From Bolinopsis microptera (lineage: Eukaryota > Ctenophora > Tentaculata > Lobata > Bolinopsidae): 64,000 bases of DNA. Location: positions 11,212,635 through 11,276,634 of the forward strand of contig NC_087079.1 in NCBI RefSeq assembly GCF_026151205.1, read 5' to 3'. Each line of letters opens with the position of its first letter. The first letter of the stretch is position 1. The notes under the pieces were generated by a model. It was not told where the DNA came from. It did no database searches and was given only the letters and a program-made list of their open reading frames with translations. Shown piece after piece: positions 47,801 to 58,984 of this stretch. The translations under genes and the position numbers were made by a program.

Positions 47801-50047
47801 GTGAGAGGAAAAGTTACCATTGCATGGCACCCTAACATTTTCATTTTGGACGAGAATAGAAGGGACTAGAGTGCCTTATTATTTATTAAAAAACAACTAT
47901 AGGCTACGATAGGAGGTCCTGTTGTCGAATTTGACCCGCGGATATCGGTTTCACTTTAGCTTCCTCCCTCAGAGTGGTTGCTGCAGACGGGTGATGAAGG
48001 TGAGATATTGCCCTGGCTCAAGTCTATGGAGCAAAGTGGAGTTCAATGTCTGGAACCTCAGGAGAAGATCTGCGACCAGGTATCTAACTCCTGAATCATC
48101 AATCATCATGTGACTTTACTGATGTTGTTTCAAGCTATAATTATAAGCATAGATCCAGCCAATGATTGTTAGTAGTGCAATCGGTGTTGACTTTTTTGTT
48201 CTGTTATCAGAAAATAACGTTTCCGATTAAACTATGTGCAAGTTTTATCAGAAAGGAAAACCTGATATTTACCATTTCCATTTTCCGTTGATCACGTTTG
48301 ATTCCTCAGGCAGAATGTGCCAGTAACATCTACGATTTCGAAGTCGGAGATATTGATGGCAGTAATGTGAAACTCGACAAATACAAGTTAGTTTGACTCT
48401 CCTAGTATTCTAAAGAATTTTTGTCAAGACTTCATATTCTGGAACTATGTATGTACTTAAATTCCGTGTTACTAGCAATGTCAAGTGGTATGTCAAGTGG
48501 CAACTGGCATGTCAAGTGGTATGTAAGATGGTATGTAAGATGGTATATAACGTGATATGACTTCACTCCATTTTCCCAGGGGGTACGTGACGTTAGTAGT
48601 TAACGTGGCGTCAGAATGAGGATTAACAGAATTGAACTACACACAGCTACAGCAAATTTACAGCGAATACCAGGAAAAGGGTTTACGGATCCTGGCCTTC
48701 CCTTGCAACCAGTTCGGAAAACAGGTAACCTCATTTATCAATTTCACCCTGTAACCGCTAACCAGTCGACTGTCGAAGAACATGTTTCCTTATTTATTAT
48801 TGGAATCAGACATCAGTAGCTGGAAATGTATGAATATGGATCAATTTTAAGTATGCAAAATCGCTTAAAACAGTAACATTAACTACCTTCACTTTAAAAT
48901 GACCTTATACTATTCTCTTAAGCAGTTAAGTTAAGTTAATATATTAACTTAATTCATTTTTCTGATTATTAAAACTATTTCAGGAGCCCGGTAATCATGA
49001 TGAGATAATAGAGTTTGTTTCTAAGTACGGGGTTACATTTGACTTGTTCGGTAAAGTGGAAGTTAACGGACCTAACGCCACTCCTCTTTATCAGGTATTT
49101 CACTTTCACTTTCAATTTCACTTTTAATATCAACTATACTTTACTTTAAGCTTCACTGTAACTGAACATGAAAATATGAGGACGAATAAGGGATTATCAC
49201 CCCTGTAGTTTACCACATTTGTACTAAATTTCAGCTGTGATAGAATGCTTAAAATAAAAGGATTGTGTTAAGATAAGATGAGGTCTAATCAAGTGCTTCA
49301 TTATAGCCGATAAAGATATCCAACTTTCTAAATATAATCAAACTAAACACAGTGAGGCAAGCTGAGGGCACACAAGCTGGGCGCTGAAATGTTGCAGTTA
49401 AGCAGTCACCGTGGCGGGCGTGGCGATTCCTATTTTACCATATTTAACATAATTTGCTTTCCAATATGATTATGATTTGTGACGGTCTGGTTTGCTTTAC
49501 TTCGAACATGTAAAAAGGCGCAACCACTTCGGCTAATGAAGGCAAAATTTGCAAATTTGGCGGAACATTCGAGTGTAGATTATTTTACATACAGTTTTAA
49601 GAATTTAAAGATACCTAAAATGAATTCCAGACACCATAACTTAAAGATGACACACGTACTATAGCTGTAGAAGCGATCATATAGCTAAATAGTATACTAA
49701 CGGCGTAATACTAATACGCTAAAGATACATTGGAGGGGTGATACACAAAGTTTTTTAAACTGTTCCACTAACTGAGTCGGTCAAATAGTATAAAATAAAG
49801 TTAGTAACTTTTGGGTTACTCGGCAGTCGGCCGAAAAAAAGCATACTGTGCAGACATTTAGAACTCAACAATATATAAACAATATTCATTTCAGTACCTA
49901 AAGAGCAGAGTATCAGGATCCCTGGGATCTCTAGTTCGGTGGAACTTCCAGAAGTTTCTGATAGACAGGAATGGGGTTCCCAAGTTCAGATACGAGCCGA
50001 ATGTTTCTCCGCAGACTATACTCCAGGATATAAAGAAGCTTCTTTAA
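38839..50047 (+). CDS. PH domain - selenocysteine glutathione peroxidase (GPX4-like) fusion, eight exons
   Basis: Exons 38839-38914, 39069-39145, 44378-44483, 47973-48079, 48310-48386, 48580-48724, 48984-49094 and 49895-50047 join in consistent phase (1,0,1,0,2,0,0) into 283 codons. Residues 17-108 read as a PH domain: GYLKKKG start, [37 protein letters not shown] with the conserved helix Trp101. Residues 124-283 are GPX4-like: [42 protein letters not shown]. The tetrad Sec161 (TGA at 48617), Gln196, Trp249 and Asn250 is complete. GPX4-type enzymes reduce lipid hydroperoxides; a PH domain could tether the enzyme to phosphoinositide membranes (inference). The GPX exon at 48310 has no ATG of its own. 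An in-frame ATG at 48026 (Met105) could give a 179-residue GPX-only form. PIGK-style certainty applies to the GPX part; the fusion needs a transcript. Confidence 0.75.
39902..41701 (-). CDS. Opposite-strand gene nested in a PH-GPX intron, function unknown
   Basis: Minus-strand exons: 41701-41611 ([15 protein letters not shown], acidic IEEDEETE), about 40852-40669, 40519-40413, 40214-40131 and 40009-39902 (TGA). Donors are good (GTGAGT, GTAAGT, GTAAGG, GTAAGG), and the last four exons are in consistent phase. Exon 1 ends in phase 1, which does not fit the start of the 40852 exon, so one short exon is missing or an end is wrong. The second block has three imperfect 17-residue repeats ([14 protein letters not shown] type). 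A Ser/Asn-rich stretch follows, then a short amphipathic coiled-coil-like helix ([20 protein letters not shown]). I do not recognise the family. Confidence 0.6.
42474..42655. repeat. Cluster of CCAATCAG...AGCT...TCACG motif copies
   Basis: Four to five imperfect copies of a roughly 30-bp motif, e.g. GCCAATCGAAGAGCTCTATT at 42474, ACCAATCAGATAACTCCATT at 42515, and others at about 42555 and 42612. Several end in a TCACGTT-like E-box half. Confidence 0.65.
43038..43176 (+). mobile_element. hAT-type MITE, copy 2
   Basis: 139 bp with CAGGGACAAAAGG / TTTTGTCCCTG ends and an ATATATAT 8-bp duplication on each side (the flank is simple sequence, so less decisive). The inner palindromic region contains TCGCGATTTT repeated in inverted form. 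It lies inside the second intron of the PH-GPX gene. Confidence 0.88.
44858..46828 (+). mobile_element. PIF/Harbinger DNA transposon, internally degraded
   Basis: Terminal AGGGGTCATTCATAA / TTTATGAATGACCCCT inverted ends with a TAA target duplication (44855-44857 and 46829-46831), the classical 3-bp TWA target of this superfamily. Subterminal regions are rich in repeated TACTCA/TGAGTA words in both orientations. It contains the N-terminal part of a Harbinger transposase. No Myb-like partner ORF is seen, so it is probably non-autonomous. It lies in the third intron of PH-GPX. Confidence 0.85.
45717..46256 (+). pseudogene. Harbinger transposase, N-terminal fragment
   Basis: 179 residues from the ATG at 45717. 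A helix-turn-helix-like region ([19 protein letters not shown], about residues 92-110) is followed by [15 protein letters not shown] with the first catalytic Asp of the DDE_Tnp_4 domain, then [10 protein letters not shown]. The protein ends at [11 protein letters not shown]; the other two catalytic acidic residues are absent. A GTACGC right after the conserved block could be an old donor, but I find no continuation before the 3' terminus of the element. It is therefore read as truncated by internal deletion. Confidence 0.85.
47513..47661 (+). mobile_element. hAT-type MITE, copy 3
   Basis: 149 bp, same orientation as copy 2, with CAGGGACAAAAGG / CCTTTTGTCCCTG ends and a perfect 8-bp duplication AGACCCAT (47505-47512 and 47662-47669). 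It differs from copy 2 in the middle, where an extra GCGAAATGTAATTCGC stem is present. It lies in the third intron of PH-GPX. Confidence 0.92.
47747..47792. repeat. Perfect 21-bp hairpin
   Basis: A 21-base arm (TGTCACAGGGTGCTA...) and its exact reverse complement are separated by CTGC. It is about 180 bp upstream of the last PH-domain exon. Neighbouring sequence has related GTAGGGTG(C/T)CA words. Confidence 0.9.
48617..48619 (+). other. In-frame TGA, predicted selenocysteine codon
   Basis: The TGA sits exactly where GPX4-type enzymes carry their catalytic Sec or Cys, between VNVASE and GLTELNYTQ. The frame is strongly conserved on both sides. A nonsense mutation at this one position is far less likely than recoding. 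Confidence 0.87.
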
Positions 50048-51688
50048 TGGCTGATAAAACATTGTATTGATTGTAAATGTTTTTTTTGTGAGGGGGAAAT
50101 CCTAATTCATTCATTTCATAATTAATTGAATCATTTAGTAAACTTGTCAGATTGAGGTTCGTAAATTATTAGTAGTCGTTAAAATCCTCATGAAACTGGG
50201 ATCCCCCAAACCAAAAAAAATAATTCCTAAATCCCCGAACTTATTTGAACCTGGTAAAAGGTTATTTTATTTCTGGTTGCAACAAAAAATTTTCTGCTGT
50301 AAACAAATCTGAAACGTGTAGTTCAAACCCGGTGCGGGACCTCTGATTGGAAATGTCTGTGTTTGCTGTTTTTGCTGTGCGGCAATCACGTGACTTCTTT
50401 TTGGACCCCGCAAAATCTCCTACAATCTGCATGTGTACTTGTCGCGCTGTTGCCATAGCAATGGGCACGCTTGTTGCACATGTATTTTGTGGATGACGGT
50501 GGCTCTGAAACCGAATTATCGGAGGAGTCGACTTGATGTGGAGATTTTATTTTATAATATACTGTACAAAGTTATTAATAGAATTAGATTATAACGTTGA
50601 TCCCGTTAAAAATTAATTAATGATACAATTTCGATAATATTTGAAATTTCGAATCATGTAACGAGTTTTATTTGTGAGAATGCGAATTTTTTGCTACAAA
50701 TTATGGTCAGAATAATTAATAGTATCTGACTACTTAATAAGTCTTGAAGAAGTTTAAATTTAAAGTTCAATGAAGGGCCGTTTTTCTAATGAAAGTTGCA
50801 AAGCTCGATTTGCCGTAAACCTAACAAATTTGTGTCTCTTCCTAAATTTTCTGACATTACAATTACATTCCAACTTCTTATTTTTAATCAGCGACCCTAA
50901 CACTAACGTCTAACACCCTAACCAGTATTCAGTAACCAGCCTACCTTCTCACCTTCCTAGTGACATCTGTGTGAAATTTTGCTGACGGGACGAACCCATG
51001 ATATTTGCAGCATTTGCTTTGCATAGGACAGAATGCATGAAATTTAGAGACATGACAGTCAGAGAATGAATAAATACTTGATGTTTCTGTATCGGCTGTA
51101 TCGAGAATGACAAGCACTTGCTCAATAAGCCATTGACAATTGTCATGCAGGAGGAACTCTCACGAGAAAGCATGGTTCTCTCTCGTGACCAGGAAGAAGT
51201 TGGGTTTCCTTTGCAGTCTGCAACTTTTTTCTTTCCTGAAGATAATTTTATCTTCTTAATTGCACTCAATTCTATCTTGCTTGGACTTGGAGTTAGGTTA
51301 ATTTTTGCAATTCAGTTCTCTACTTCTTGTTAATGTCGTTGGGTGGTACTCGTCAAATATTTGTTTCAAATATTACTATTAGGAGTATAGTACTAGTAGG
51401 ACCGCGTCGACGAGTCCAACTCGGCGCGCGTCCTGGTAGGTTATAAACCTACAATATTTATTGAGGTTATTGATAAGTTTCCTCTTATCTGCAACTTAAT
51501 TCTTTTTTGAAGATACGCACCTTTTTGCTTCTGCAACTCAATTCTTTCTTTTTTGAAGTCAAGTTTCTTTTGGCATGGTCATGTTGACATTTTGGAACTG
51601 GGATCGAGAGTCCAGACAGGAATTTTCCTGATACCCAGTACCCACCTCGTACTCAAATTTCAATGGTAAGTAATACTAATAAGTATAA
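50048..51688. other. Region downstream of PH-GPX, no further gene supported
   Basis: The first several hundred bases should include the PH-GPX 3' UTR, where a SECIS element must lie if the TGA is recoded. ATGA at 50190 followed 14 bases later by AAA (50208-50210) is the only SECIS-like pairing I noticed, and its stem is weak. Minus-strand frames of 68 and 106 codons at 50262-50468 and 50949-51269 have no motif I can name. Confidence 0.4.
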
Positions 51689-51696
51689 GTTCACAC

Positions 51697-51825
51697 TTGT
51701 AGCGCGATGCACTACTGGGTCGCGCCGCGCATCAAATAATTCTTCTCGCAACCTTCGGTAGATCGGCGAAATGCACCATTGTGCCTCACCGAGCTGCGAA
51801 GGATTGACATTACATCGTGAATCAA
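51697..51825 (+). mobile_element. 128-bp element, copy 2
   Basis: 129 bp flanked by GTTCACAC (51689-51696 and 51826-51833). It matches 8136-8263 almost throughout, differing by a 4-bp deletion after CGCAACC, a 5-bp insertion after GACAT and a few substitutions. Same orientation as copy 1. Two independent 8-bp duplications fix the element ends. Confidence 0.88.
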
Positions 51826-51833
51826 GTTCACAC

Positions 51834-52945
51834 CAAATGATAATGTGAAAATTTAACACACCGTGCTTGACTGTAACAATAAATTATATCTAAATACTAA
51901 TAGTCGGTCTAACTCTAATTGTTTTCATTGACTGTATCCACACAATGGCTTTACAAGTAGTTTGAAAACGACTTGCTTGATATCACCATTAGTTTGTCTT
52001 GGTATTAAACAGGAATTAAACATAATAGCGGTTGTGCATGGTGATGTAAGTTAGAAGTGCATGACATATTTGTTGACATCATCTTCTTCTTCTTTACAAT
52101 CTCAACATTGAGATGATGTCTGAATCTGCGGCTGGAACCGATTATCACGTACGTGATCGTTACATTTGAGGCTACCACTACTTGAGCAGCTTATATCCTG
52201 ACTCAAGCAAACATGCATGAGACACGATGTGACCACAGTGAACAGCACTCAAGTGGCGCAAGCACTGACAACAAACTGAGGACACTTCTTCTAGCTCGAC
52301 TTTAACACTGATTATATGATTATATAGGCCGGACAGATTGGCGTTGACATATTGTAATATTTGCGTGTTGTCTACTGCTCTCCCGCAGCGACAGTACTGC
52401 ACAGGTCACGACACTTTGCTGTGTTTATTCAACTGTGGTCACGACACTTTATTGCATATTCACGATATCATGGTATTGAGTAATGATGTTTTTTAACTGT
52501 AAACTGTAAATTTACTTGATAAGTTGATAGTCCGGTTATACTTATCCATAAATTCATGTTTACCATTTTAATCAACCTGACGCCTCTAAAAGTTAAAGTA
52601 GATGATCTAATATTTATTGGTGGTTAAAATATGTTATCTAATATTTATCGGTTGTTTTTAACTCATTTGTTGCGGTTTGTATTAAAAGTTTCCGATATCG
52701 CCCCTCATTGACATTGTTTTCCGGCTTTGTCTAGAAATTGCAACAGTTTATAAGATATCTTTTACACTATCTCATATTCGAGACGGAGGGAAATATTTAT
52801 ATTTTAGGCAATCCTTTATTTCAAACGTTTATACTTGACATCTGCAACCTGAAAATATTTGTAATGTAACTCATGTTAGCTGAATATGTTAATTTTCTAC
52901 ACGAAGGTTTGATCTTACTTATTTATTTTTAAAACTCATTTAGAC
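51834..52945. other. No gene seen
   Basis: Spacer before the ten-exon gene. A minus-strand 74-codon Cys-rich frame at 52178-52402 is not supported. An acceptor-like TTTAG just before the ATG at 52946 implies that an upstream 5' UTR exon of that gene lies somewhere here. Confidence 0.4.
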
Positions 52946-55900
52946 ATGAAAATCCCTCAATTCGCCCTAAACGGAAGCTACGTCACCTCCACAACTGGAA
53001 GTTCCTCCCATGGAAACACGTCCAGTAACCATGGCAACGGATCAAGCTACCTCGACAGCTCATCGGACAGGAACAACAACTCCTCCCTGTTATCTCCAAC
53101 TCCAAGCAGTGACGACCACAAGTTCATGGTGGATATGGCTGTTGCTAAAGATAAGACTCCCTTTTTACTGGCCAACAAAGCTAATGATAATCTCCAGAGG
53201 GCACTGAACAAATTCATGGTTTATCACGAAAGAGAGAGAAAGGTAATATTTATAATGTATTACTTGTTATTTATCACCTGTTGTTACCATACCTGTTATC
53301 TATACTGCAGTTTCATCTAAATCTAATGTCTTATAATGTGTCATGTTGAGTATCTTGATGCCATTGATATTGTGACTACCACCTTATCTCCAGTTATCAC
53401 GGTCGTCCAACTCTGACTATTCTCATATTGATATCTATCATTTTAATTGCTCCTTGAGGCTTTTTTTTTCTTTTTTTGTTGCGGCACCCACTGACTACCG
53501 TCACAAGGTATGAGGTAGCGACCCTCCATGCGGAGTATCCTACTGGGGTCCACCTGGTTAGCATTTATACCCCTCGGCCCTCCTTGAGGCTTGTTATAAT
53601 CGTAAACATATTAAATCTGTAAATGATGTCCACTTTCAGCTTGTGAACAGAATGTTCCGGCAAGAAGAACGAATCTACAAACAAAGAGTGGCTAGATGCG
53701 CCACAGCTTTGCCGCGAAATAAGGCTAAGACTATTAACACTATTCTGGAGGAGCGCGACCATGATGAGGAAGTGAGTTTTTCACGCAATTTCACAATTTC
53801 ACTTTCACTTTATTTTTTAACTTTATATTTGTTGTTAACCCACCAATGTATTGACTATATTCATACCCTGCTTCACTTTAATATCATAGTCCTATTTCTG
53901 TTAAAGTTATTATTCAAATTTCAATGTTCGAATGTACTTTCTTTCAGATTTTGAATCACCATTCACCAAAGGCTTGAATCACCATTCACCAAATGCCCTA
54001 ATCGTACCCTCATGAAGAATAATTGCAATGGCAACCACACACACAGCCACCTGTCACAAACTAGAAGAGATCTCAGATGAGAACATTCCAGGGCCACCTC
54101 TACAACATGCACTTGTCACACTTGTCACACAATCATTCACAATAACTCACACAACAATCACTAAACATCCTTTTGGTTCATCTTTTACAAGGCGTTTGAT
54201 CTTTTAAAGTAACTAAGATGTGATTTTAAAACAGTATTATTACCTGTAGGATGATGGAGAAGGAAAGTGGGCGATAACGAAAAAACAGAGTCTCAGTTCT
54301 CCTTTGACTAAACCCCGACCTAGAACCGCTGGAGGGCCTGTTACCCGGCATAGGATACGGGTACGAATTTAGATTTCAGATTCGTAGCTTCTGATAAATT
54401 CTGTAGAAATTTCATGAGCACATTTTTATTGCTGTAATCATTTTGTTGAAACTTAAAATTCTAGTCTGATATACTGCCACCTGTAAGCTCATTGATGTTT
54501 AAATTTAACCACATTGAAGTGTGAAGAGTACAAATTAGCAAATTATAACGAGCCTTTGACTGAATCAGCTCCTTCCGCCTTCCTTAACCCCTAGACTTAA
54601 AGACGCTCAATTGGTTTCGAGATTTTGGATGTGCTGAGAAGCATGAAATTTGATAATTGAAGCCAAAATTATTCAGTTTCGTGATTTCAACGTAGATATT
54701 GATCTCGAAAATTACGTAGTCAGCAATACGTACTTGCAATTCAAGGAAATAAGTTTATGTAATGCCCAACTATAATTAAATCTTTACTGAGGGTTGGCTT
54801 CCAAAATGAGAATTGGTTTATTCAACCTAGCTGTTTCCTCTCAAGACAAAACGTATCCTCCCAAAACCAAAACGTCGATCAATAGAAACGGTCGACCTTA
54901 CCCAATTTTAATATTTTGGTAAAGAGAAGAATTTACTATAGTAGTCTAACTGATAACTGTTATCTCAGACACAACTAGTTCCCCCAACGGAAGAAGACAA
55001 CACGGTAGAACTAACTTACACCTTCAACTCGTTGTTCGGGGACGTTCAGAAACATGTTCGAGTCCCTTCTGCCATCGACTTGAGCTGCGGTGACAATGTG
55101 GGTTTTAATTTAATTAAAGTTTAATGTAAAATACTTATCTACACAATTGTCAATGATTCTGGTGGTACAATTGTAATCATTTTATTTGATCAAATTTCTT
55201 GATAGTTGTTATCATGCCTGATAACAAGCTGTTTTGTAAAGTCAAAAGTGAAATTGATTGAAAATGATATTTTCATGCCTGAAGTCAATGGAAAAGCGTA
55301 TGCTTTTGCCAGACTAAATTGATACCATGGGCCAAGAATCTGTATCAGTATACCTATTAGTTATTGACCAAATTACTAATTGTTGTGATATCAAGTCACC
55401 AATTAATCAATTAACTAATTAGCTAATTAGCGACCTCAGAGTGGTAGAGAAGACAATGACGGTGACCCCCTTTCAGGACACGTGAAGATTCCAACTGCGG
55501 TAAGTGCACTGGAATGTTATCTAAGCGAATCTTATCTTAGTGAGCATGATCAAACCCTTAATTGAGTTGTACCCTTACAAGGGTTTTTAAATTTACATGT
55601 TTTCATGGCATAAGATGTTAACGAATCTTTAAGAAAAAAACTTTTGTAAAGTTGTAAGTTAAAACTTACTTTTTAGTCCGGATTGAGCGGGGAAGCGTCT
55701 GATTGCCTGACTCCAATTCCTCCTGACTCTATTCTCAGTCCCACCTCCAGATCTTCTACCACCTCTCTACACCCCTCTATTAGGAGGTGGTAAGCTGATT
55801 TTATCATTTTTTTACATCTCACACTCACAGTCCCTCAAGGATAACCCTGGTTCTTTCATCAAAAACCCAACTTTAATTCTTAGAAACCCTATTTTTTTGG

Positions 55901-57008
55901 ATTTAATCGCTGTGTAAGAGTATAGTTCCCCGATTCGTTCATTTAATTCTTGTGACTAGAATACAGCTCTCTGATTGGCTAATTCTTAGGAGCGCGAGCG
56001 TTGAAGCATACAGTGAGTTGGAACGGAAGCGGACCTCATCTGGGTCTATAAACTATGGTTCAGATTCTGGGGAGGAGATGGGGAGGTCAGGGGTTGTGCC
56101 AGAGAACCAACAGTACGTTTGTGAGAATGTATTCGGCAACCTTTCCTTGCAGGCGAGTTTACTTCATTTGTTGTTTTGTGACAATTTTCCTTTTCCACTG
56201 TTTGGTAAGGTTAAAGTCTTTAGTTCCCTCGTCTTAATTCATTACTGATGGGTGAAGTCACGCAAAACAGTACATAGAATGCCTAAAATTTGATAACGCG
56301 CCGTGATAACCAGGTTAAAGGGGATTCGAGACTGAACAAGGTACAAGTAGGAGCAGGAAACAGTACCCAGGATCAGGCTGATTACTTAGAGCCCCCGGTC
56401 AGAGCAGGACCCAGACGCTCTTCTATATCAGAGTCCGCTTACAGACAGGTACAGAACCTATTTATATTGTAACACTAGATCGAGGGGGTGTGGTTTCAAA
56501 AATTTAATATTCAGATTATTTCTCCAGGATAACCATTGGAATTGGATTATCCAATCACTGCTGGTCCTTTGCTGATGAAACTAAAATCCAATGCACCCCT
56601 GCAGCTCGGGCGAGTCAGACACTACGAGATCAATAGAGAAGACTCCAGAAGATTGTCCGGGTGTTCGGACAGCTTGTTCAGCTCGAGCAATACAACTCTC
56701 AGTTATTCACACGCTCAGGAACCTGGTATGGCTGTTAACAAAGCCATCAGCTTCCTCGACAGGCTTGATAAATACGCCTCTAGTAAAAGGTAGGTTTTGA
56801 ACTGAATTGGTGAACGTGTTTTATATTTAGGATGTAGTCGATTTCCTTTTTTGACGAAGAAGGTGGCAGTTGATCGTTTCATTAATGAGGAGGGATTTGA
56901 CATGTCCTGTTTAAATTTTGGTAATTTCAATTTTAAATTTCAAAATCACATTTCAGGTCTAAACTACACGAAGGACTAGTAGAATCAGTCACTAAAAGCA
57001 ATATCTGA
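52946..57008 (+). CDS. Ten-exon gene for a 458-residue, largely disordered protein, function unknown
   Basis: Exons 52946-53242, 53640-53771, 54250-54360, 54969-55097, 55440-55499, 55677-55789, 55990-56152, 56314-56448, 56605-56789 and 56957-57008 join in phase. The N-terminus is Ser/Asn/Gly-rich. Residues about 75-145 look helical and basic (NLQRALNKFMVYHERERK, RMFRQEERIYKQRVARC). Then come RPRTAGGP, a short ordered-looking VELTYTFNSLFGD stretch, long Ser/Pro-rich low-complexity sequence and a C-terminal helix (NKAISFLDRLDKYAS). The intron after exon 7 needs a GC donor (CAG/GCGAGT). For exon 9 the in-phase acceptor is at 56604; the longer open frame from 56536 is closed upstream by a stop. 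I recognise no domain. Confidence 0.7.
53463..53579 (-). mobile_element. SINE-like retroposon with A-rich tail
   Basis: 117 bp flanked by a perfect 13-bp duplication CTCCTTGAGGCTT (53450-53462 and 53580-53592). On the minus strand it starts GGCCGAGGGGTATAAATG and ends in CCGCAAC plus an A-rich tail (AAAAAAAGAAAAAAA). That is the structure of a LINE-mobilised short retroposon. No clear tRNA A/B boxes are seen. It lies in intron 1 of the ten-exon gene. Confidence 0.82.
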
Positions 57009-58981
57009 GGCGGCTCTCACCAAATATTTTAAATATCCCGCCTTCTCACCTCACTTTGGAGCTATTTCATCAGAAAATTGTCTTTACTTGTTTAATATTC
57101 GGAAAGCGATCAAGTATATCATTATCAGAGATCAAGGAATACGGAGATTAGTATTGAAGTTACTAATTTTGTCATAATATGATCGACTTAATTGAATATA
57201 AATCCAATCAAACTTTGGATTACTGATAATAAGGGACCGGTATAATGAAATCTTGTTATTACATTTGCTGTAGAATCTTTATACTTATAAAGTTACAATT
57301 ACACATATCGTTAGATTTCTACTGCTTTATTCATATCGGTCATAATTTGCAAAAGTAAGTTTTAAGCATAGTTACATATTATCTTTAACTGAACAAAACT
57401 TGCTGAATTTTCAACGTTCATTGAAGTACCAATTACTCAATTACTAAATTACCAACGCATTGAGATTGTAACAGAACATTCGAATAATTGTTCCATGTTT
57501 GCGTTCGCATATTAATGTGATTGCGAAGCCCTACAATATCATCCTACATCGTTACATAGTGCTGTTCAGCTACGTTTATACCTGCGGTGCTGCAACCCGA
57601 ATAAAACCGCAATCAACATTGGCCTAAACGTTTTCACACTTGGCATGTACATTTGTTCGATCACTTGGCATACTTTAAACATTTTTACGCCCATCTTCAA
57701 CCTCGTTAACTTTGCACTCTGTTGCTTTTACTAGTGTGCTATGGCAGGCACTGTGCGATTATATTCATTGTTGATATTTTTCATAAGTATTTGATCAGAA
57801 TTTAAAATTCGATTTTGGTCTTTATGTTTTTTCGTTAATAAGCTCCGAATGTCGAGCAAGTGTGGCAGTTATTTGGTGGATTCGTCTCGATAATCTGAGC
57901 GTATGGTGGTTAAAGAAGATGGTTTTAAAACCATTTTTGACCACCTTCTTTTGCTGTGTTTTTGAGCTCAGACTCAGTTATACAAGTTTTGTTAGACTTA
58001 GCTGGCAATTGGCATCCCAGTGAGTTTCAAATGTTATCCTTGTTATTAAACAGGAATACACCAGCTGCTCGATCCAATATAGATAAATTATATCATTTAT
58101 CGTCAATAGTTACTTTGACGAATGACTACGTCTACAGTGAGTACTGTTTACTTCCTAAAATAAGATTTTGTCAAATCTCGCGCCTTCCGTATATCCGAGG
58201 CTTGGTCACGTGTTTTTAATTTTGGTCACGTGTTCTTAATCAAAGGAAAGTAGCAATACTCGTATTACTTACTTTGATACTAACTATATTTTATATTCCG
58301 ACAACACCTCCAAAAAGTCATCTTTTGATAAAACAGAAATGGGATAGAATCTTGCCGTCATGCCCGGTCATGGTCAAATCATAGCGATATTTTCTAAATG
58401 CATTCTAATTTTGATGAAATATGAGTGCTATAGTGTGTAGTGCTGAGTAGCAACTTGCAACTTACTTTTAGTTTTGGCGACATTCTGTCTATATAAAAAT
58501 CCAAATGGTATAAATTTTGGGTAAAAGGACACTCACACAATTTTGTTGGTGAGTTGATAAACATCCAATGATCCCATATAATCATATTTCTTATCAGTTC
58601 CTCTTTTGTTGTCAAAAGAAGCGTTCATATAAGCAAATTTGTTGGCCATTTTTACACGCATTTTTGAAGATGCCAGCAAGGCCCAGATCCGAAAGTCCCA
58701 GACCAACAAGGCCCAGACTCGCCGCACTCGAGCCGCACTTTTCGCACAATTTTGCCGCACTTATATGTTGCCTATCTGTCTTTAATGGAATTTTTACTCC
58801 CATCTCTAACCTCGTTAGCTGTTCCCTTTGTTGCTGTTATCATAATACAACAACAAAGGGGACTTTGGTTTTTAAGTGCTGCGCACGATAATGCCCGAAT
58901 GTTCGTGAGAAATTAAGGTACTATTACTCAATAAAGGTGTTTGATGATATATTATCCTTAAACCTCACGTACAATTTTCGG
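57009..58981. other. No gene supported
   Basis: Spacer with a small hairpin around AAGATGGTTTTAAAACCAT near 57918 and two GGTCACGTGTT sites at 58203-58232. Overlapping frames at 58533-58891 on both strands are short and without motif. Confidence 0.45.
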
Positions 58982-58984
58982 GTG

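Noticed and set aside
48617-48619. TGA as an inactivating nonsense mutation
   Set aside because: It falls exactly on the catalytic Sec/Cys position while all other codons of the 160-residue domain are intact.
50190-50240. SECIS element
   Set aside because: ATGA and AAA are present at plausible spacing, but the flanking stems pair poorly, so I do not annotate it.
50262-51269. Two minus-strand frames (68 and 106 codons)
   Set aside because: No start context, splice structure or recognised domain; one overlaps the likely 3' UTR of PH-GPX.
56536-56604. Upstream extension of exon 9 from an open frame with ATG
   Set aside because: An in-frame TAA just before it and the phase of exon 8 make the acceptor at 56604 the better fit.
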